NCBI RefSeq assembly: GCF_000421145.1
Contig: NZ_ATWH01000011.1
Location: forward strand, 124,001-188,000
DNA length: 64,000 nucleotides
From: Glaciibacter superstes DSM 21135
Lineage (GTDB): Bacteria; Actinomycetota; Actinomycetes; Actinomycetales; Microbacteriaceae
Direction: 5' to 3'
Below the pieces are notes generated by a model. It had not been told where the DNA came from. It saw only the letters and a list, made by a program, of their open reading frames with translations, and made no database searches. The position numbers and the translations under genes were made by a program. Of the stretch, positions 43,070-52,265 are shown piece after piece. Numbering within the stretch: the stretch's first letter is position 1; every line of letters starts with the position of its first letter.

Positions 43070-43092
43070 TGGCTCGCGTCCGTCTGGGTAAG

Positions 43093-43111
43093 GTTGGTAA
43101 GGCAATCCTAA
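43093..43111 (-). promoter_or_regulatory. DtxR/IdeR-type iron box upstream of heme oxygenase
   Basis: Read on the minus strand, the 19-mer begins TTAGGATTG and continues CCTTACCAAC. It matches the DtxR/IdeR consensus at 14 of 19 positions. It lies 24 to 42 nt before the heme oxygenase ATG. Iron-loaded repressor bound here would shut off heme degradation when iron is ample. Confidence 0.65.
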
Positions 43112-43166
43112 CTCACCCCAGTCGTCCAGGACCAGCGCGAAGCGCATTCCCCGTGGCCGTGCGATG

Positions 43167-43248
43167 TGCGGGAGAGGGGACTTGAACCCCCACGCTCGAA
43201 AGCACAGGAACCTAAATCCTGCGTGTCTGCCAATTTCACCACTCCCGC
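43167..43248 (-). tRNA. tRNA-Leu (anticodon UAG)
   Basis: 82 nt without encoded CCA. The acceptor stem is GCGGGAG with CTCCCGC, discriminator A. The anticodon arm CAGGA-TTTAGGT-TCCTG gives UAG, reading CUA. A long variable arm (GTGCTTTCGAGCGT region) marks a class II tRNA as expected for Leu, and the T-loop is GGTTCAAGTCC. Confidence 0.96.
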
Positions 43249-43385
43249 GAGTGCCGTACCAGTGTACTTTGCGACATTGACTCTGACGCCAGAGTGCCAA
43301 TCGCCAGGTCGCGAGCTTCTCGGCAGAAGTCGGCGCCTGTGGATAACTTAAACGCGACGAGGGCGAATAGGGGCATCATGCTTTC

Positions 43386-44618
43386 ATGAGTGAGGCCGTC
43401 CGCATCATCACCGAACAGGTGCGGCTGCGCGTGCGCAGAGACGGTGTCGATCTCGCCGCCGACAACGCGCTCGCAGAACAATACGTGCGCGACGAGGTGC
43501 AGCGCTACAGCGAGCGCGCCCTCGGCGGTTCGCTTCCCCTGATCGCCGATGAGCACCAGGCGGCCAGGGAGGTCGTGGCATCCCTGACCGGCTTCGGCGC
43601 GCTCCAGCCGCTTCTCGATGACCCGGGTATAGAAGAGATCTGGATCAACGCGCCGTCCCGCGTGTTCATCGCACGTGACGGTGTTTCTGAGCTCACTACG
43701 ATGGTGCTCACCGAGCGTGAAGTGCGAGACCTGGTCGAACGGATGCTGCAGGCATCCGGTCGTCGTGTTGACCTGTCGTCGCCGTTCGTCGATGCATCGT
43801 TGCCAGACGGGTCGCGGCTCCATGTCGTGATTCCCGATATCACGCAGAAGCACTGGGCAGTCAATATTCGCAAGTTCACCCGTCGCATCCGTGACCTGAA
43901 CCAGTTGGTGGGGCTCGGGTCGCTGAGCCAGCAGGCGGCGGAGTTTCTGCGTATGTGCGTGCTCGCCGGGCAGAACATCCTCGTTTCCGGTGCGACGCAG
44001 ACCGGAAAGACGACGATGCTGAACGCGCTGCTCTCGGCCTCAAGGCAGAACGAGCGCATCGTCACGGTGGAGGAGACCTTCGAGCTCGACCTCAGCGCCC
44101 GCGACGTCGTCGCCATGCAGTGTCGCCAGCCCAGCTTGGAGGGAACGGGGGAGATCACGCTCCGCAGGCTGATCAAGGAAGCCATGCGGATGCGACCGGA
44201 CCGCATCGTTGTCGGTGAGGTGCGCGAAGCGGAGAGCCTCGACCTGCTGATCGCGCTTAATAGCGGATTGCCAGGAGCCTGCTCGATTCACGCCAACAGC
44301 GCACGTGACGCGCTCTCAAAACTCTCCACGCTGCCGCTTCTGGCCGGGCGCAACATTGACTCGGCGTTTGTGCTGCCGACGGTTGCCGGCTGCATCGACA
44401 TCGTTGTGCACTGTGAACTCGATCGCCACGGACGGCGCCGGGTCGGCGAGATCATCGCGCCGAGCGGGCAGTTGTCAGGGGTGACGATCGAGGCCAGCCC
44501 GATCTTCCGTTCGACTGGAGGCGTTCTCGAGCCGACTGGCGGTTACCCGACCAAGCTCGCCAAGTTTCATGCGGCTGGGCTGGATCCGGCGGTTGTGCTT
44601 CGGCAGGGGGCGGCATGA
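43386..44618 (+). CDS. tadA: TadA/CpaF-type secretion ATPase
   Basis: 410 residues. The hexameric ATPase that powers Flp-pilus assembly. Motifs: GFGALQPLLDDPGIEEIWIN (typical CpaF), Walker A GATQTGKTT (202-210), Asp box, and RMRPDRIVVGEVREAE (Walker B/His region) with GLPGACSIHANSARDAL. No TadZ/septum-site-like gene precedes it, unlike many actinobacterial tad loci. It overlaps tadB by 4 nt. Confidence 0.93.
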   Translation: MSEAVRIITEQVRLRVRRDGVDLAADNALAEQYVRDEVQRYSERALGGSLPLIADEHQAAREVVASLTGFGALQPLLDDPGIEEIWINAPSRVFIARDGVSELTTMVLTEREVRDLVERMLQASGRRVDLSSPFVDASLPDGSRLHVVIPDITQKHWAVNIRKFTRRIRDLNQLVGLGSLSQQAAEFLRMCVLAGQNILVSGATQTGKTTMLNALLSASRQNERIVTVEETFELDLSARDVVAMQCRQPSLEGTGEITLRRLIKEAMRMRPDRIVVGEVREAESLDLLIALNSGLPGACSIHANSARDALSKLSTLPLLAGRNIDSAFVLPTVAGCIDIVVHCELDRHGRRRVGEIIAPSGQLSGVTIEASPIFRSTGGVLEPTGGYPTKLAKFHAAGLDPAVVLRQGAA

Positions 44619-45478
44619 CGCTCGCCCTTGGGTGCCTGCTGGCCGCAGGGATTCTGCTCGTGGCGTCGCCATTTCTCTGGCCGGCCACTACCGGTTCCGT
44701 TCCGACGAAGCCGGGCATCCGCGACCGGGCCAGAACCCACCTGGTGCAGGCGGGGCTTGGCGCGGTTCCCGTTCCTGCCTTTCTGGCGATCTCCATTGTT
44801 CTCGGCGTGGCCGGCGGAGCATTCGTTCAGGCCGTGCTCGGGGTGTTCGCGCTCGCCGTTGTGACCGCCATCGGCGGAATTCTGCTGCCGAGCCTCCTGG
44901 TGCGGTGGCGCGCGATGTCGAAGCGCCGGGCAAACCGTACGGTGTGGCCTGACGTCGTTGACCACCTGGTTGCGGCCGTGCGGTCAGGGCTGGCGCTTCC
45001 CGACAGCGTCAGCAGCCTGGCCCAGGCTGGGCCGGTCGGGACCCGTGCTGCATTCGCCGAGTTCGAACGCGAGTACCGTGCGACCGGCAGTTTCACCCGA
45101 AGTCTCGATCAATTGAAGGATGCCATGGCCGATCCGATCGCGGATCGCATCCTGGAGACACTCCGCATGGCGCGAGAGGTCGGTGGCAGCGACTTGACGG
45201 TTGTGCTCCGCAGTCTTGCCGCCTGGCTTCGCCAGGACGCCGCCATCCGCCAGGAGGTCGAAGCCAGGCAATCCTGGATCCTGAACGCGGCGAAACTCGG
45301 AGTCGCAGCGCCGTGGATCATCCTCCTGCTGCTCGCCACCCGACCTGAGGCCGCGCTTGCGTACAACACGCCGGCGGGGCTCGCCGTCATCCTCGGTGGC
45401 CTGGTGATCTCGGTCGTTGCCTATCGGGTCATGCTCGCCCTCGGCAAGTTGCCGCAGGAACGCCGGTGGTTCCAATGA
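44615..45478 (+). CDS. tadB: TadB-like inner-membrane pilus assembly protein
   Basis: 287 residues with a T2SSF domain ('VVDHLVAAVRSGLALPDSVSSLA', 'ADRILETLRMAREVGGSDLTVVLRSLAAWLRQDAAIR', then 'EARQSWILNAAKLGVAAPWIILLLL'). Two N-terminal and two C-terminal transmembrane segments. ATGA overlaps join it to tadA and tadC, so the three are translated together. Confidence 0.9.
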   Translation: MTLALGCLLAAGILLVASPFLWPATTGSVPTKPGIRDRARTHLVQAGLGAVPVPAFLAISIVLGVAGGAFVQAVLGVFALAVVTAIGGILLPSLLVRWRAMSKRRANRTVWPDVVDHLVAAVRSGLALPDSVSSLAQAGPVGTRAAFAEFEREYRATGSFTRSLDQLKDAMADPIADRILETLRMAREVGGSDLTVVLRSLAAWLRQDAAIRQEVEARQSWILNAAKLGVAAPWIILLLLATRPEAALAYNTPAGLAVILGGLVISVVAYRVMLALGKLPQERRWFQ

Positions 45479-46413
45479 GCGCGTCGCTCGCCTGGGGCGT
45501 TTTTCTGGGGACGGCATTGGGGGTCGGGCTCTGGTCACTGGTCAGCCTGATGCCCCGCCTGCAACGGCCGCGGTTGGCGGACCGAGTTGCACCGTACGTG
45601 CAGGGCGTCTCGGCCGAGGCGCGAGCATTCGTTGGACGACGCACGGTCGACCCGCTTCCCGTGCTCGGAAGCCTCTTCGCACCCGCATTCGGGCGCCTGA
45701 CCACCCTGCTCGCCGCTCTCCTCGGCGGTACGGATGTCGTGGAGAGACGACTGAGACAGTCCGGTTCATCGAAGACTGCCCTGCAATTCCGAGCGGAGCA
45801 GCTCCTGTGGGCGCTCGCGGCGCTGGCCGGCGGCATCATCGTGGTGATTGCCGTTCCGGCTTTCCGCACCCTGCCGATGATCGCGCAAGTGGTGTTTCCC
45901 GTCGTGGTCGGCGTGTGCGGTGCGCTGCTTCGCGATTGGCGGCTGAAGCGAGTGGCGAACGCCCGCCTCGACAGAATGCAGAGTGAATTGCCGACCATCC
46001 TCGAATTCATCACGCTGTCGTTGTCGGCGGGCGAGGGCATCCTCGATTCGTTACGCAGGGTGTCAGCGACCAGCTCAGGGGAGTTGTCGAGGGAGTTGGC
46101 GATTGTCGTGGCGGAGGTGCGCACCGGCGTGCCGCTCGCTGACGCCCTGCAGACATTGGCCGGGCGCATCCGTCTCGCACCCCTCACTCGATGTGTCGAG
46201 CAGATCAACGGAGCGCTGGAGCGTGGATCACCGCTGGCCGAGATTCTGCGGGCACAGGCGCAGGACGCCCGCGACGAAGCGAAGCGCGGGCTGCTTGAAC
46301 TCTCGGGCAAAAAAGAGGTGGCGATGCTGGTTCCGCTGGTTTTCCTCATCCTGCCGCTCACTATCGCCTTCGCCGTATTTCCGGGAATCTTCGTACTGCA
46401 GGCAGGTTTCTGA
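45475..46413 (+). CDS. tadC: TadC-like inner-membrane pilus assembly protein
   Basis: 312 residues from the ATG at 45475 (coupled to tadB). The T2SSF domain reads 'LPTILEFITLSLSAGEGILDSLRRVSATSSGELSRELAIVVAEVRTG' and the C-terminus 'KKEVAMLVPLVFLILPLTIAFAVFPGIFVLQAG' is diagnostic for TadC. Works with TadB as the membrane platform of the pilus machine. Confidence 0.9.
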   Translation: MSASLAWGVFLGTALGVGLWSLVSLMPRLQRPRLADRVAPYVQGVSAEARAFVGRRTVDPLPVLGSLFAPAFGRLTTLLAALLGGTDVVERRLRQSGSSKTALQFRAEQLLWALAALAGGIIVVIAVPAFRTLPMIAQVVFPVVVGVCGALLRDWRLKRVANARLDRMQSELPTILEFITLSLSAGEGILDSLRRVSATSSGELSRELAIVVAEVRTGVPLADALQTLAGRIRLAPLTRCVEQINGALERGSPLAEILRAQAQDARDEAKRGLLELSGKKEVAMLVPLVFLILPLTIAFAVFPGIFVLQAGF

Positions 46414-46436
46414 CAACCACAACGGAAGGATCGTCC

Positions 46437-46628
46437 ATGAAAACACACCGACAGAGGCTCACGGCCTGGTTCCTGCATCGCTTCTATTCCGACGAAACCG
46501 GCGACGTTCCCGGCTGGGTTCTCATCACGCTGATGACAGCAGGCCTGGTGATCATCATCTGGGGTCTCGCCGGACCGGCGCTCAGCGGCGTATTCCAACA
46601 GGCGATAGACCGGGTCAGCGGGTTCTGA
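46437..46628 (+). CDS. Small Flp-pilin-like protein
   Basis: 63 residues with one hydrophobic helix: 'WVLITLMTAGLVIIIWGLAGPALSGVF', preceded by a charged segment (HRFYSDETGDVPG). Position between tadC and tadE and the size suggest the pilin subunit. The usual Flp prepilin cleavage motif (G-AxxxEY) is not clear; DETGDVPGWV may be its diverged form. It is preceded by GGAAGGA. No prepilin peptidase is in the window. Confidence 0.7.
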   Translation: MKTHRQRLTAWFLHRFYSDETGDVPGWVLITLMTAGLVIIIWGLAGPALSGVFQQAIDRVSGF

Positions 46629-46667
46629 TCCGCGCTGGCCGGCTCGACCGAAATCACTGGACAGATC

Positions 46668-47072
46668 ATGAAACGGATGCGCCTGCGCGCTGTTCTGCGC
46701 GATGAGAGCGGTTCTGCCGTGGCCGAGTTCGTCATGGTCGTGTCGTTGCTCACGGTTCTGACACTCTCGGTGCTGCAACTCGGCCTGGCCCTGCACGTGC
46801 GCAACACTGTGCTCGATGCTGCCGCAGAAGGTGCTCGCCTGGCGTCCCTCGCCGACAGCGGACTCGCCGATGGTGCTGCTCGCACTCGCGACCTGATCAC
46901 CGTGGCACTCGGTCCGTCGTATGCCGGCCAGGTCGAGGCGAGTTATGGCGATTTCGGCGGGCACTCCAGCGCACAGGTGCACGTGGTTGCGCCGTTGCCA
47001 CTTCTGGGACTCATCGGCCCAGGCCGCGGGCTGGAGGTCACCGGCCATGCCGCCGTTGAAACGCTGGAGTAG
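46668..47072 (+). CDS. tadE: TadE-like pseudopilin
   Basis: 134 residues. A short basic N-terminus and 'RDESGSAVAEFVMVVSLLTVLTLSVLQLGLALHVRNTVLDAAAEGARLAS' form the TadE signature (ESGSAxxEF, helix, then DAAxxGAR). The C-terminal part is extracellular. Minor pilin of the Tad pilus. The 3' end overlaps the next gene by 26 nt. Confidence 0.88.
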   Translation: MKRMRLRAVLRDESGSAVAEFVMVVSLLTVLTLSVLQLGLALHVRNTVLDAAAEGARLASLADSGLADGAARTRDLITVALGPSYAGQVEASYGDFGGHSSAQVHVVAPLPLLGLIGPGRGLEVTGHAAVETLE

Positions 47073-47541
47073 CGCGTCACTCAGGTGTGGGCCCCTGCGG
47101 TGGAAGCGTTGGAAGAAGGACGACGGTTCCGCCTCGCTGGAGTTCATCACCGCCGGCATGATCCTGCTGGTACCGATCGTGTACCTGATCCTGGCGATGG
47201 CGTCGATCCAGGCCGGGGCGTTCGCCGTCGAAGGCGCGGCCAGGCAAGCGGCCAGGGTCTACGTGCAGGCTCCGGACGAGACCGCCGCCCAGGCGATGGT
47301 TGCCCGTGCCGTTGAGGTGGGGCTCGCCGATTACGGCCTTGAGTCTGCTGACGCGAATGTGGAGATCACCTGTGAGACTCCGGCGGCCTGCCTGACCAGG
47401 CAGAGCGCGGTGACCGTGACCGTTCGCCTGTCGGTCACCCTCCCGCTGGTGCCAGACGTGCTGTCGCTCCAGAGCGCGGCCGCCATCCCGCTCCAGGCCA
47501 CCGCAACCCAGACCGTCTCCCGCTTCTGGGGCTCCGAATGA
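47047..47541 (+). CDS. TadE/F-like pseudopilin, second
   Basis: 164 residues from the ATG at 47047, preceded by GGAGG at a suitable distance; the open frame upstream is shadow of tadE. The pattern 'DDGSASLEFITAGMILLVPIVYLILAMASIQAGAFAVEGAARQAARVY' is again TadE-like. Two cysteines (ITCETPAACL) may form a disulfide. Overlaps neighbours on both sides (26 and 4 nt). Confidence 0.85.
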   Translation: MPPLKRWSSASLRCGPLRWKRWKKDDGSASLEFITAGMILLVPIVYLILAMASIQAGAFAVEGAARQAARVYVQAPDETAAQAMVARAVEVGLADYGLESADANVEITCETPAACLTRQSAVTVTVRLSVTLPLVPDVLSLQSAAAIPLQATATQTVSRFWGSE

Positions 47542-47996
47542 GCGCTCCCCGCCAGACACCGAGCAGAAGGGTGACGGATGACGAGGGTTCGACGCTGCTG
47601 CTGACGATTTTCTACGGATTCCTCGCGCTGGTTCTCGTGCTGGTCGTTGTCGCGGCGAGTTCGTTGTACCTGGAACGGAAACGCCTATTCACCCTGGCAG
47701 ACGGTGCGGCGCTCGCCGGAGCGGAAGCATTTGAGCTCGACTCCGTCGCCGTGGAAGGCGACCTGTTGCGACCGGTGTTGACCTCGACAGACGTCGACGC
47801 GGCTGTCGCCGAGTACCTGGCCACCGCCCCACACGCGGCGTTCGAGGGATTAACCGTGACGCAGGCGGCATCCGTCGACGGCCAAAGCGCAACGGTATCG
47901 CTCGCGGCATTCTGGCGACCACCCGTGTTGACCCTGGTCATACCAGACGGTGTTCCGCTCGAGGTGACCGCTGTGGCGCGCTCGGTGTTTTGGTGA
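47538..47996 (+). CDS. TadG/Rv3654c-like pilus-locus protein
   Basis: 152 residues. 'DDEGSTLLLTIFYGFLALVLVLVVVAASSLYLERKRLFTLADGAALAGAE' is the pattern of the actinobacterial TadE/G-like proteins (putative Flp pilus-assembly, Rv3654c-like). One membrane helix and an extracellular remainder. Last gene of the tad operon; no terminator is seen before the convergent reductase. Confidence 0.83.
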   Translation: MSAPRQTPSRRVTDDEGSTLLLTIFYGFLALVLVLVVVAASSLYLERKRLFTLADGAALAGAEAFELDSVAVEGDLLRPVLTSTDVDAAVAEYLATAPHAAFEGLTVTQAASVDGQSATVSLAAFWRPPVLTLVIPDGVPLEVTAVARSVFW

Positions 47997-48030
47997 GCGC
48001 GCCCATTCAGCCGTGCCTATTCAACCGTGC

Positions 48031-48474
48031 CTACTCGGCCGTGAGCGGCTCCAGCACAAACAGCGGAATCTCCCTGTCAGTCTTCGTCTGGTAGTCGGCG
48101 TACGGGGGATACGCGGCCAATGCCCGCTCCCACCACTGGGCCTTCTCGTCGCCGGTGACCTCGCGGGCCGTCATGTCCCACTTGTCAGCGCCGTCCTGCA
48201 GCTCAACGTGTGGGTGCGCGACGACGTTGAAATACCAGACCGGATGCTTCGGGGCGCCGCCGAGGGAGGCGACGACGGCATAGCGCCCATCGTGCTCGAC
48301 ACGCATGAGCGCGGCCTTCCGCAGGTTGCCTGACTTGGCGCCTTTCGAGGTCAACACAACGACGGGCATTCCGTTCATCGTTGTGCCCTTCGTGCCGCCT
48401 GAACTTTCAATGAGGTCGACCTGATCGCGTGACCAGGTGGATGGACTGGGTTCGTATTCTCCGCTGAGTGGCAT
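48031..48474 (-). CDS. Deazaflavin (F420)-dependent nitroreductase-family protein
   Basis: 147 residues, the Ddn/Rv3547 family of F420H2-dependent quinone reductases. Motifs: [22 protein letters not shown] and [28 protein letters not shown], which hold the F420 phosphate and ring-binding residues. Its presence implies that the organism makes or uses F420. Convergent with the tad operon; the MFS gene lies upstream on the same strand. Confidence 0.92.
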   Translation of the reverse strand: MPLSGEYEPSPSTWSRDQVDLIESSGGTKGTTMNGMPVVVLTSKGAKSGNLRKAALMRVEHDGRYAVVASLGGAPKHPVWYFNVVAHPHVELQDGADKWDMTAREVTGDEKAQWWERALAAYPPYADYQTKTDREIPLFVLEPLTAE

Positions 48475-48492
48475 GTTCTGGGCAACGCGACC

Positions 48493-48526
48493 GTCATCGA
48501 AAAGATTCCGTCATCGAAAAGATTCC
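48493..48526. repeat. 17-bp tandem direct repeat
   Basis: Two exact copies of GTCATCGAAAAGATTCC (48493-48509 and 48510-48526), lying between the MFS stop and the F420-reductase start. It is AT-richer than its surroundings. No function is evident. Confidence 0.85.
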
Positions 48527-48528
48527 GC

Positions 48529-49809
48529 TCAGCTGCGCCGGGGGCGTTTCGGCGTCTTCACGTGCGGAATGTACCGCGGCAGGTAGCGCCAGAGCAGTCC
48601 GGCACCGAGCAGCCCCAGAACTCCCATCACCCCGCTGGCGACCGAGAGCGACACCAAGGCGGTTACCCCGGAGACCGCCAGCGGAGCCGCTGCGCTGCCC
48701 AGGTCGCCGGTGAACCGCCACGCGCCGAGGAAGGGCGCCGGATTGTTCTTGGGCGCCAGGTCGGCACCGGTGGTCATCAGCAGCCCACTGCCGATGCCGT
48801 TCGCGAGCGAGAGGAACATGGCGACACCGATGAACCACTCCACGTTCGCGGGCTGGTCTGCGGTGACGGAGAGCACCAGGTGACCGATGCCGAGGCCGAT
48901 CATCGAAGGCAGGGCGGTCCAGATTCGGCCGAAGCGGTCCATGATCTGGCCACTGGCGTAGAACAGCGCGAAGTCGATCGCGCCGGCGATGCCGATGATC
49001 AGCGCGGTGTCCGGTTCGCTGATGCCGATGCTCACGGCCCAGAGCGGAATGATGACCATGCGGCTGGCCCTCATCGCTCCGATCAGTCCGGCTCCCGTTC
49101 CCAATCGCACGAGAACCGCCCGGTAGCTCCAAATCGTGCGGAACAGGCCCTGGGCTTCTTCTGCAGCGAGTTCCTCGCCGGCACTTCGTACCGAACCGTC
49201 CGGCGCCACCGCGACCTGTGCTGGGCCGAAGGTGCTCTCAGGGTCTGGCAGTAGCAGGAGTGTCACCGCCGCAGCCAGGCAACACGCCACGAACACCCAG
49301 AACACAATCTGGGTCCCCCCGGTGAGGTGGATCAGGCCGGCAGCGATGAACGGCCCAATGAACCAGCCGGCGCGGAAGATGCCGCCGAGGGTGGAGAGTG
49401 CGCGCGCCCGGTAGGCGACGGGAACATAACTGGTCATGAACGCGTGCCTCGCCAGGGCGAAGACGGCCGTGGCCAGCCCCACCAGGAAGATGCCGATTCC
49501 CAGCACGAGCGGGTTCGGCGCAATGATGCAGACGATGATCGCGACGATCGCCAGCAGCGACGCCCAGATCATCGAGCTCCGCTCCCCGATGCGCGACACC
49601 ACCCAGCCGCTGGGGATGTCTCCGACCAGTTCGCCGACCAGAACCATCGCGGCAACGAGTCCGGCAACCGCGAGTGACGCACCGAGGTTGTGGGCGACGA
49701 TCGGGATGAGAGGGATGATGGCGCCCTCACCGATCGAGAACAGCAGCGTGGGAAGGAAGGCGGCGAGTGCGACGGAGCGCAGGCTGAAGGGGCGCTCTGA
49801 CTCACTCAT
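48529..49809 (-). CDS. MFS transporter
   Basis: 426 residues from an ATG at 49809 (the frame runs on to 50085 without a plausible start and overlaps prfB). Twelve hydrophobic segments. The A-motif-like loop 'GELVGDIPSGWVVSRIGERSSM' between TM2 and TM3 and 'ASGQIMDRFGRIWT' between TM8 and TM9 mark the drug/metabolite MFS group. Substrate unknown. Divergent from prfB by about 90 nt. Confidence 0.88.
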   Translation of the reverse strand: MSESERPFSLRSVALAAFLPTLLFSIGEGAIIPLIPIVAHNLGASLAVAGLVAAMVLVGELVGDIPSGWVVSRIGERSSMIWASLLAIVAIIVCIIAPNPLVLGIGIFLVGLATAVFALARHAFMTSYVPVAYRARALSTLGGIFRAGWFIGPFIAAGLIHLTGGTQIVFWVFVACCLAAAVTLLLLPDPESTFGPAQVAVAPDGSVRSAGEELAAEEAQGLFRTIWSYRAVLVRLGTGAGLIGAMRASRMVIIPLWAVSIGISEPDTALIIGIAGAIDFALFYASGQIMDRFGRIWTALPSMIGLGIGHLVLSVTADQPANVEWFIGVAMFLSLANGIGSGLLMTTGADLAPKNNPAPFLGAWRFTGDLGSAAAPLAVSGVTALVSLSVASGVMGVLGLLGAGLLWRYLPRYIPHVKTPKRPRRS

Positions 49810-49902
49810 CGCGTTCGATGCTACGCCAGCGCGTTGCCACGCCTGGCGCCCGACCTGGCGCCCGACCTTCCTCCCAGCACGGGCCAGTAGGCTGGTGCCG
49901 AT

Positions 49903-51012
49903 ATGGATGAGCTGGATTTCTCGGAACAGATCGCCGCATTGCGGGCCACGTTTGGCGACATCCGGTCGGTGATCGACGTCGACCGGCTGCGCGCGGACAT
50001 CGCCGACCTCAGCGAGCAAGCCGGCGTGCCCGATCTCTGGGACGACACCGATCGCGCCCAGAAAGTCACCAGCGCGCTCAGCCACCGGCAGTCGGAGCTC
50101 GCCCGCGTCGAGAGCATCGAGTCACGGCTCGATGACCTCGAGGTGTTGGTCGAACTCGCCAACGGCGAGCACGACCAGGAGTCAGCGGATGAGGCGGTCG
50201 TTGAACTCAAGGGCATTCAGAAGGTCATCGGCAACCTCGAGGTGCAGACCCTGCTGAACGGAGAGTTCGACCCTCGTCCGGCGGTCGTCACGATTCGGGC
50301 AGGGGCCGGGGGAGTGGATGCCGCCGACTTCGCCGAGATGCTCATGCGCATGTACCTGCGCTGGGCTGAACAGCACAACTACTCCGCGACCGTGCTCGAC
50401 ACGAGCTATGCGGAGGAGGCCGGCATCAAGTCGGCCACTTTCGAGATCGACGCCCCCTATGCCTTCGGCACTCTGAGCGTTGAGGCAGGCACGCATCGGC
50501 TGGTGCGGATGAGCCCCTTCAACTCTGCCGGCAAACGCCAGACGTCGTTCGCCGCAGTCGAGGTCGTGCCCCTGATCGAACAGACGGATGTCATCGAGGT
50601 GCCCGACAACGACATCCGCATCGACGTGTTCCGCTCAAGCGGTCCAGGCGGCCAGTCGGTCAACACGACGGACTCCGCCGTGCGCATCACCCACCTGCCG
50701 ACCGGAATCGTGGTGAGCTGCCAGAACGAGAAGAGCCAGATCCAGAACCGGGCGGCAGCCCTGCGCGTTCTGCAGTCGCGCCTCCTTCTGCTGCAGCGTG
50801 AACAGGAGGCCGCCACCAAGAAGGAACTCGCCGGCAACATCACGGCAAGCTGGGGCGATCAGATGCGCAGTTATGTGCTTGCGCCGTACCAGATGGTCAA
50901 GGACCTGCGCACAGATTATGAGGTGAACAACCCGACGCACGTTTTCGACGGTGACCTCGATGGGTTTATCGCCGCCGGCATCCGTTGGCGTAAGCAGAAG
51001 CCCGCAGCCTAA
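49903..51012 (+). CDS. prfB: Peptide chain release factor 2
   Basis: 369 residues. It ends translation at UGA and UAA. The tripeptide anticodon SPF is at 204-206 ([12 protein letters not shown]) and the catalytic GGQ at 249-251 ([11 protein letters not shown]). The gene is one continuous frame with no internal UGA and no programmed frameshift, unlike E. coli prfB. A TAGGCT hexamer is 9 nt before the ATG. It heads the conserved prfB-ftsE-ftsX-smpB-ssrA block. Confidence 0.97.
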   Translation: MDELDFSEQIAALRATFGDIRSVIDVDRLRADIADLSEQAGVPDLWDDTDRAQKVTSALSHRQSELARVESIESRLDDLEVLVELANGEHDQESADEAVVELKGIQKVIGNLEVQTLLNGEFDPRPAVVTIRAGAGGVDAADFAEMLMRMYLRWAEQHNYSATVLDTSYAEEAGIKSATFEIDAPYAFGTLSVEAGTHRLVRMSPFNSAGKRQTSFAAVEVVPLIEQTDVIEVPDNDIRIDVFRSSGPGGQSVNTTDSAVRITHLPTGIVVSCQNEKSQIQNRAAALRVLQSRLLLLQREQEAATKKELAGNITASWGDQMRSYVLAPYQMVKDLRTDYEVNNPTHVFDGDLDGFIAAGIRWRKQKPAA

Positions 51013-51116
51013 TGCACGCATTCACTCTGATCGGATTGGGCTCTCTGGCACCGGTGCCCGAATTGGGGCATGTCGCTCTCGATAAAACACGGAAGCCTGC
51101 TTAGGCTCAAAACGCC

Positions 51117-52265
51117 ATGATCCGCTTTGATCACATCACCAAAAAATATCCGGGTACGAACCGACCGGCCCTGAACTCCATCGACGTCGAAATCCTTCGC
51201 GGGGAGTTCGTCTTCCTGGTCGGCGCATCCGGCTCCGGGAAGTCCAGCTGCCTGAGGCTCGTGTTGAAGGAAGAGAAACCGACCAGCGGCAGCATTCACG
51301 TGCTCGGCCAGGACCTGCGGTCGATCTCCAATCGCAAAGTTCCGTACTTTCGCCGCAATCTCGGCGTGGTCTTCCAGGACTTTCGGCTGTTGCCGAACAA
51401 AAACGTCTACGACAATGTCGCATTCAGCCTCCAGGTCATCGGAAAGTCGCGCGGCTTCATCCAGGAAGCAGTGCCAGACACCCTCAAGATGGTGGGGCTC
51501 GCCGAGAAGGCGCAGCGGTTGCCGCACGAGCTCTCCGGTGGAGAGCAGCAGCGCGTCGCGATCGCCCGTGCCATCGTGAACAAGCCGCAGATCCTGTTGG
51601 CGGACGAGCCGACCGGAAACCTCGACCCGACGACCAGTGCCGGAATCATGGCGCTGTTGGAACGGATCAACGCGGGCGGCACCACGGTGATGATGGCGAC
51701 CCACGAGGCCGGCATCGTCGACCAGATGCAGCGTCGTGTGATCGAACTGGTGAGTGGCGAGATCGTGCGTGACGAGCGACAGGGCGGTTACGGCCGCACC
51801 AGCGCCATCCCATTGCCGATCCCGGAAGACGCGCTCGCAGCATCCGCTCGCCGTGTTGGTGTACCCGTACATGAGGAGGCCGCCAGGGCAACGCCCGTCG
51901 CCGCGGAACTCCCGGTGCGGTCGGCGGTCGATGAGACCGCGCAGCAGTCTTTCGCGCCTCCGACGTTCGCGCCTCAGGCATTTGCGCCGCCGGCTCCGGC
52001 CAGCGCCGAAGAACCGACGGTCATGACCACCGCGGCAGACTCTGGAATGCCGATCGCCGTGCCCGCCCACGAAGCTGAGGCCGAGAAGCCGGTTCCGGAT
52101 GACGCGGCGGAAGTCGAGCAGGAAGCAGCAATGCCTCGTCCAGTGCTGCCGGTCACGCAACAAGACGTTCCCGAACAACTCACTCTCGCGGAGAAACTCG
52201 GCTTGCGGGCTCCGGGGGAGAAACCGGACCAGACCGGTGAGCAGAATGTGGGGCCAACCCGATGA
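51117..52265 (+). CDS. ftsE: Cell-division ATPase FtsE with long C-terminal extension
   Basis: 382 residues. The first 225 or so are Fts[15 protein letters not shown], Walker [10 protein letters not shown] (39-47), '[19 protein letters not shown]', Walker [14 protein letters not shown]. The rest (about 155 residues) is Ala/Pro/Glu-rich ([17 protein letters not shown]) and unlike the compact FtsE of most bacteria (about 230 residues). With FtsX it activates peptidoglycan hydrolases. It overlaps ftsX by 4 nt. Confidence 0.95.
   Translation: MIRFDHITKKYPGTNRPALNSIDVEILRGEFVFLVGASGSGKSSCLRLVLKEEKPTSGSIHVLGQDLRSISNRKVPYFRRNLGVVFQDFRLLPNKNVYDNVAFSLQVIGKSRGFIQEAVPDTLKMVGLAEKAQRLPHELSGGEQQRVAIARAIVNKPQILLADEPTGNLDPTTSAGIMALLERINAGGTTVMMATHEAGIVDQMQRRVIELVSGEIVRDERQGGYGRTSAIPLPIPEDALAASARRVGVPVHEEAARATPVAAELPVRSAVDETAQQSFAPPTFAPQAFAPPAPASAEEPTVMTTAADSGMPIAVPAHEAEAEKPVPDDAAEVEQEAAMPRPVLPVTQQDVPEQLTLAEKLGLRAPGEKPDQTGEQNVGPTR

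Noticed and set aside
43070-43300. Long N-terminal extension of the heme oxygenase frame
   Set aside because: The extension is translated straight through tRNA-Leu (peptide with GEIGRHAGF is the tRNA sequence) and lacks an RBS; the ATG at 43069 fits the domain.
49903-51012. Programmed frameshift in prfB
   Set aside because: The frame is continuous through the region where other bacteria have the internal UGA; no slippery CUUUGA was seen.
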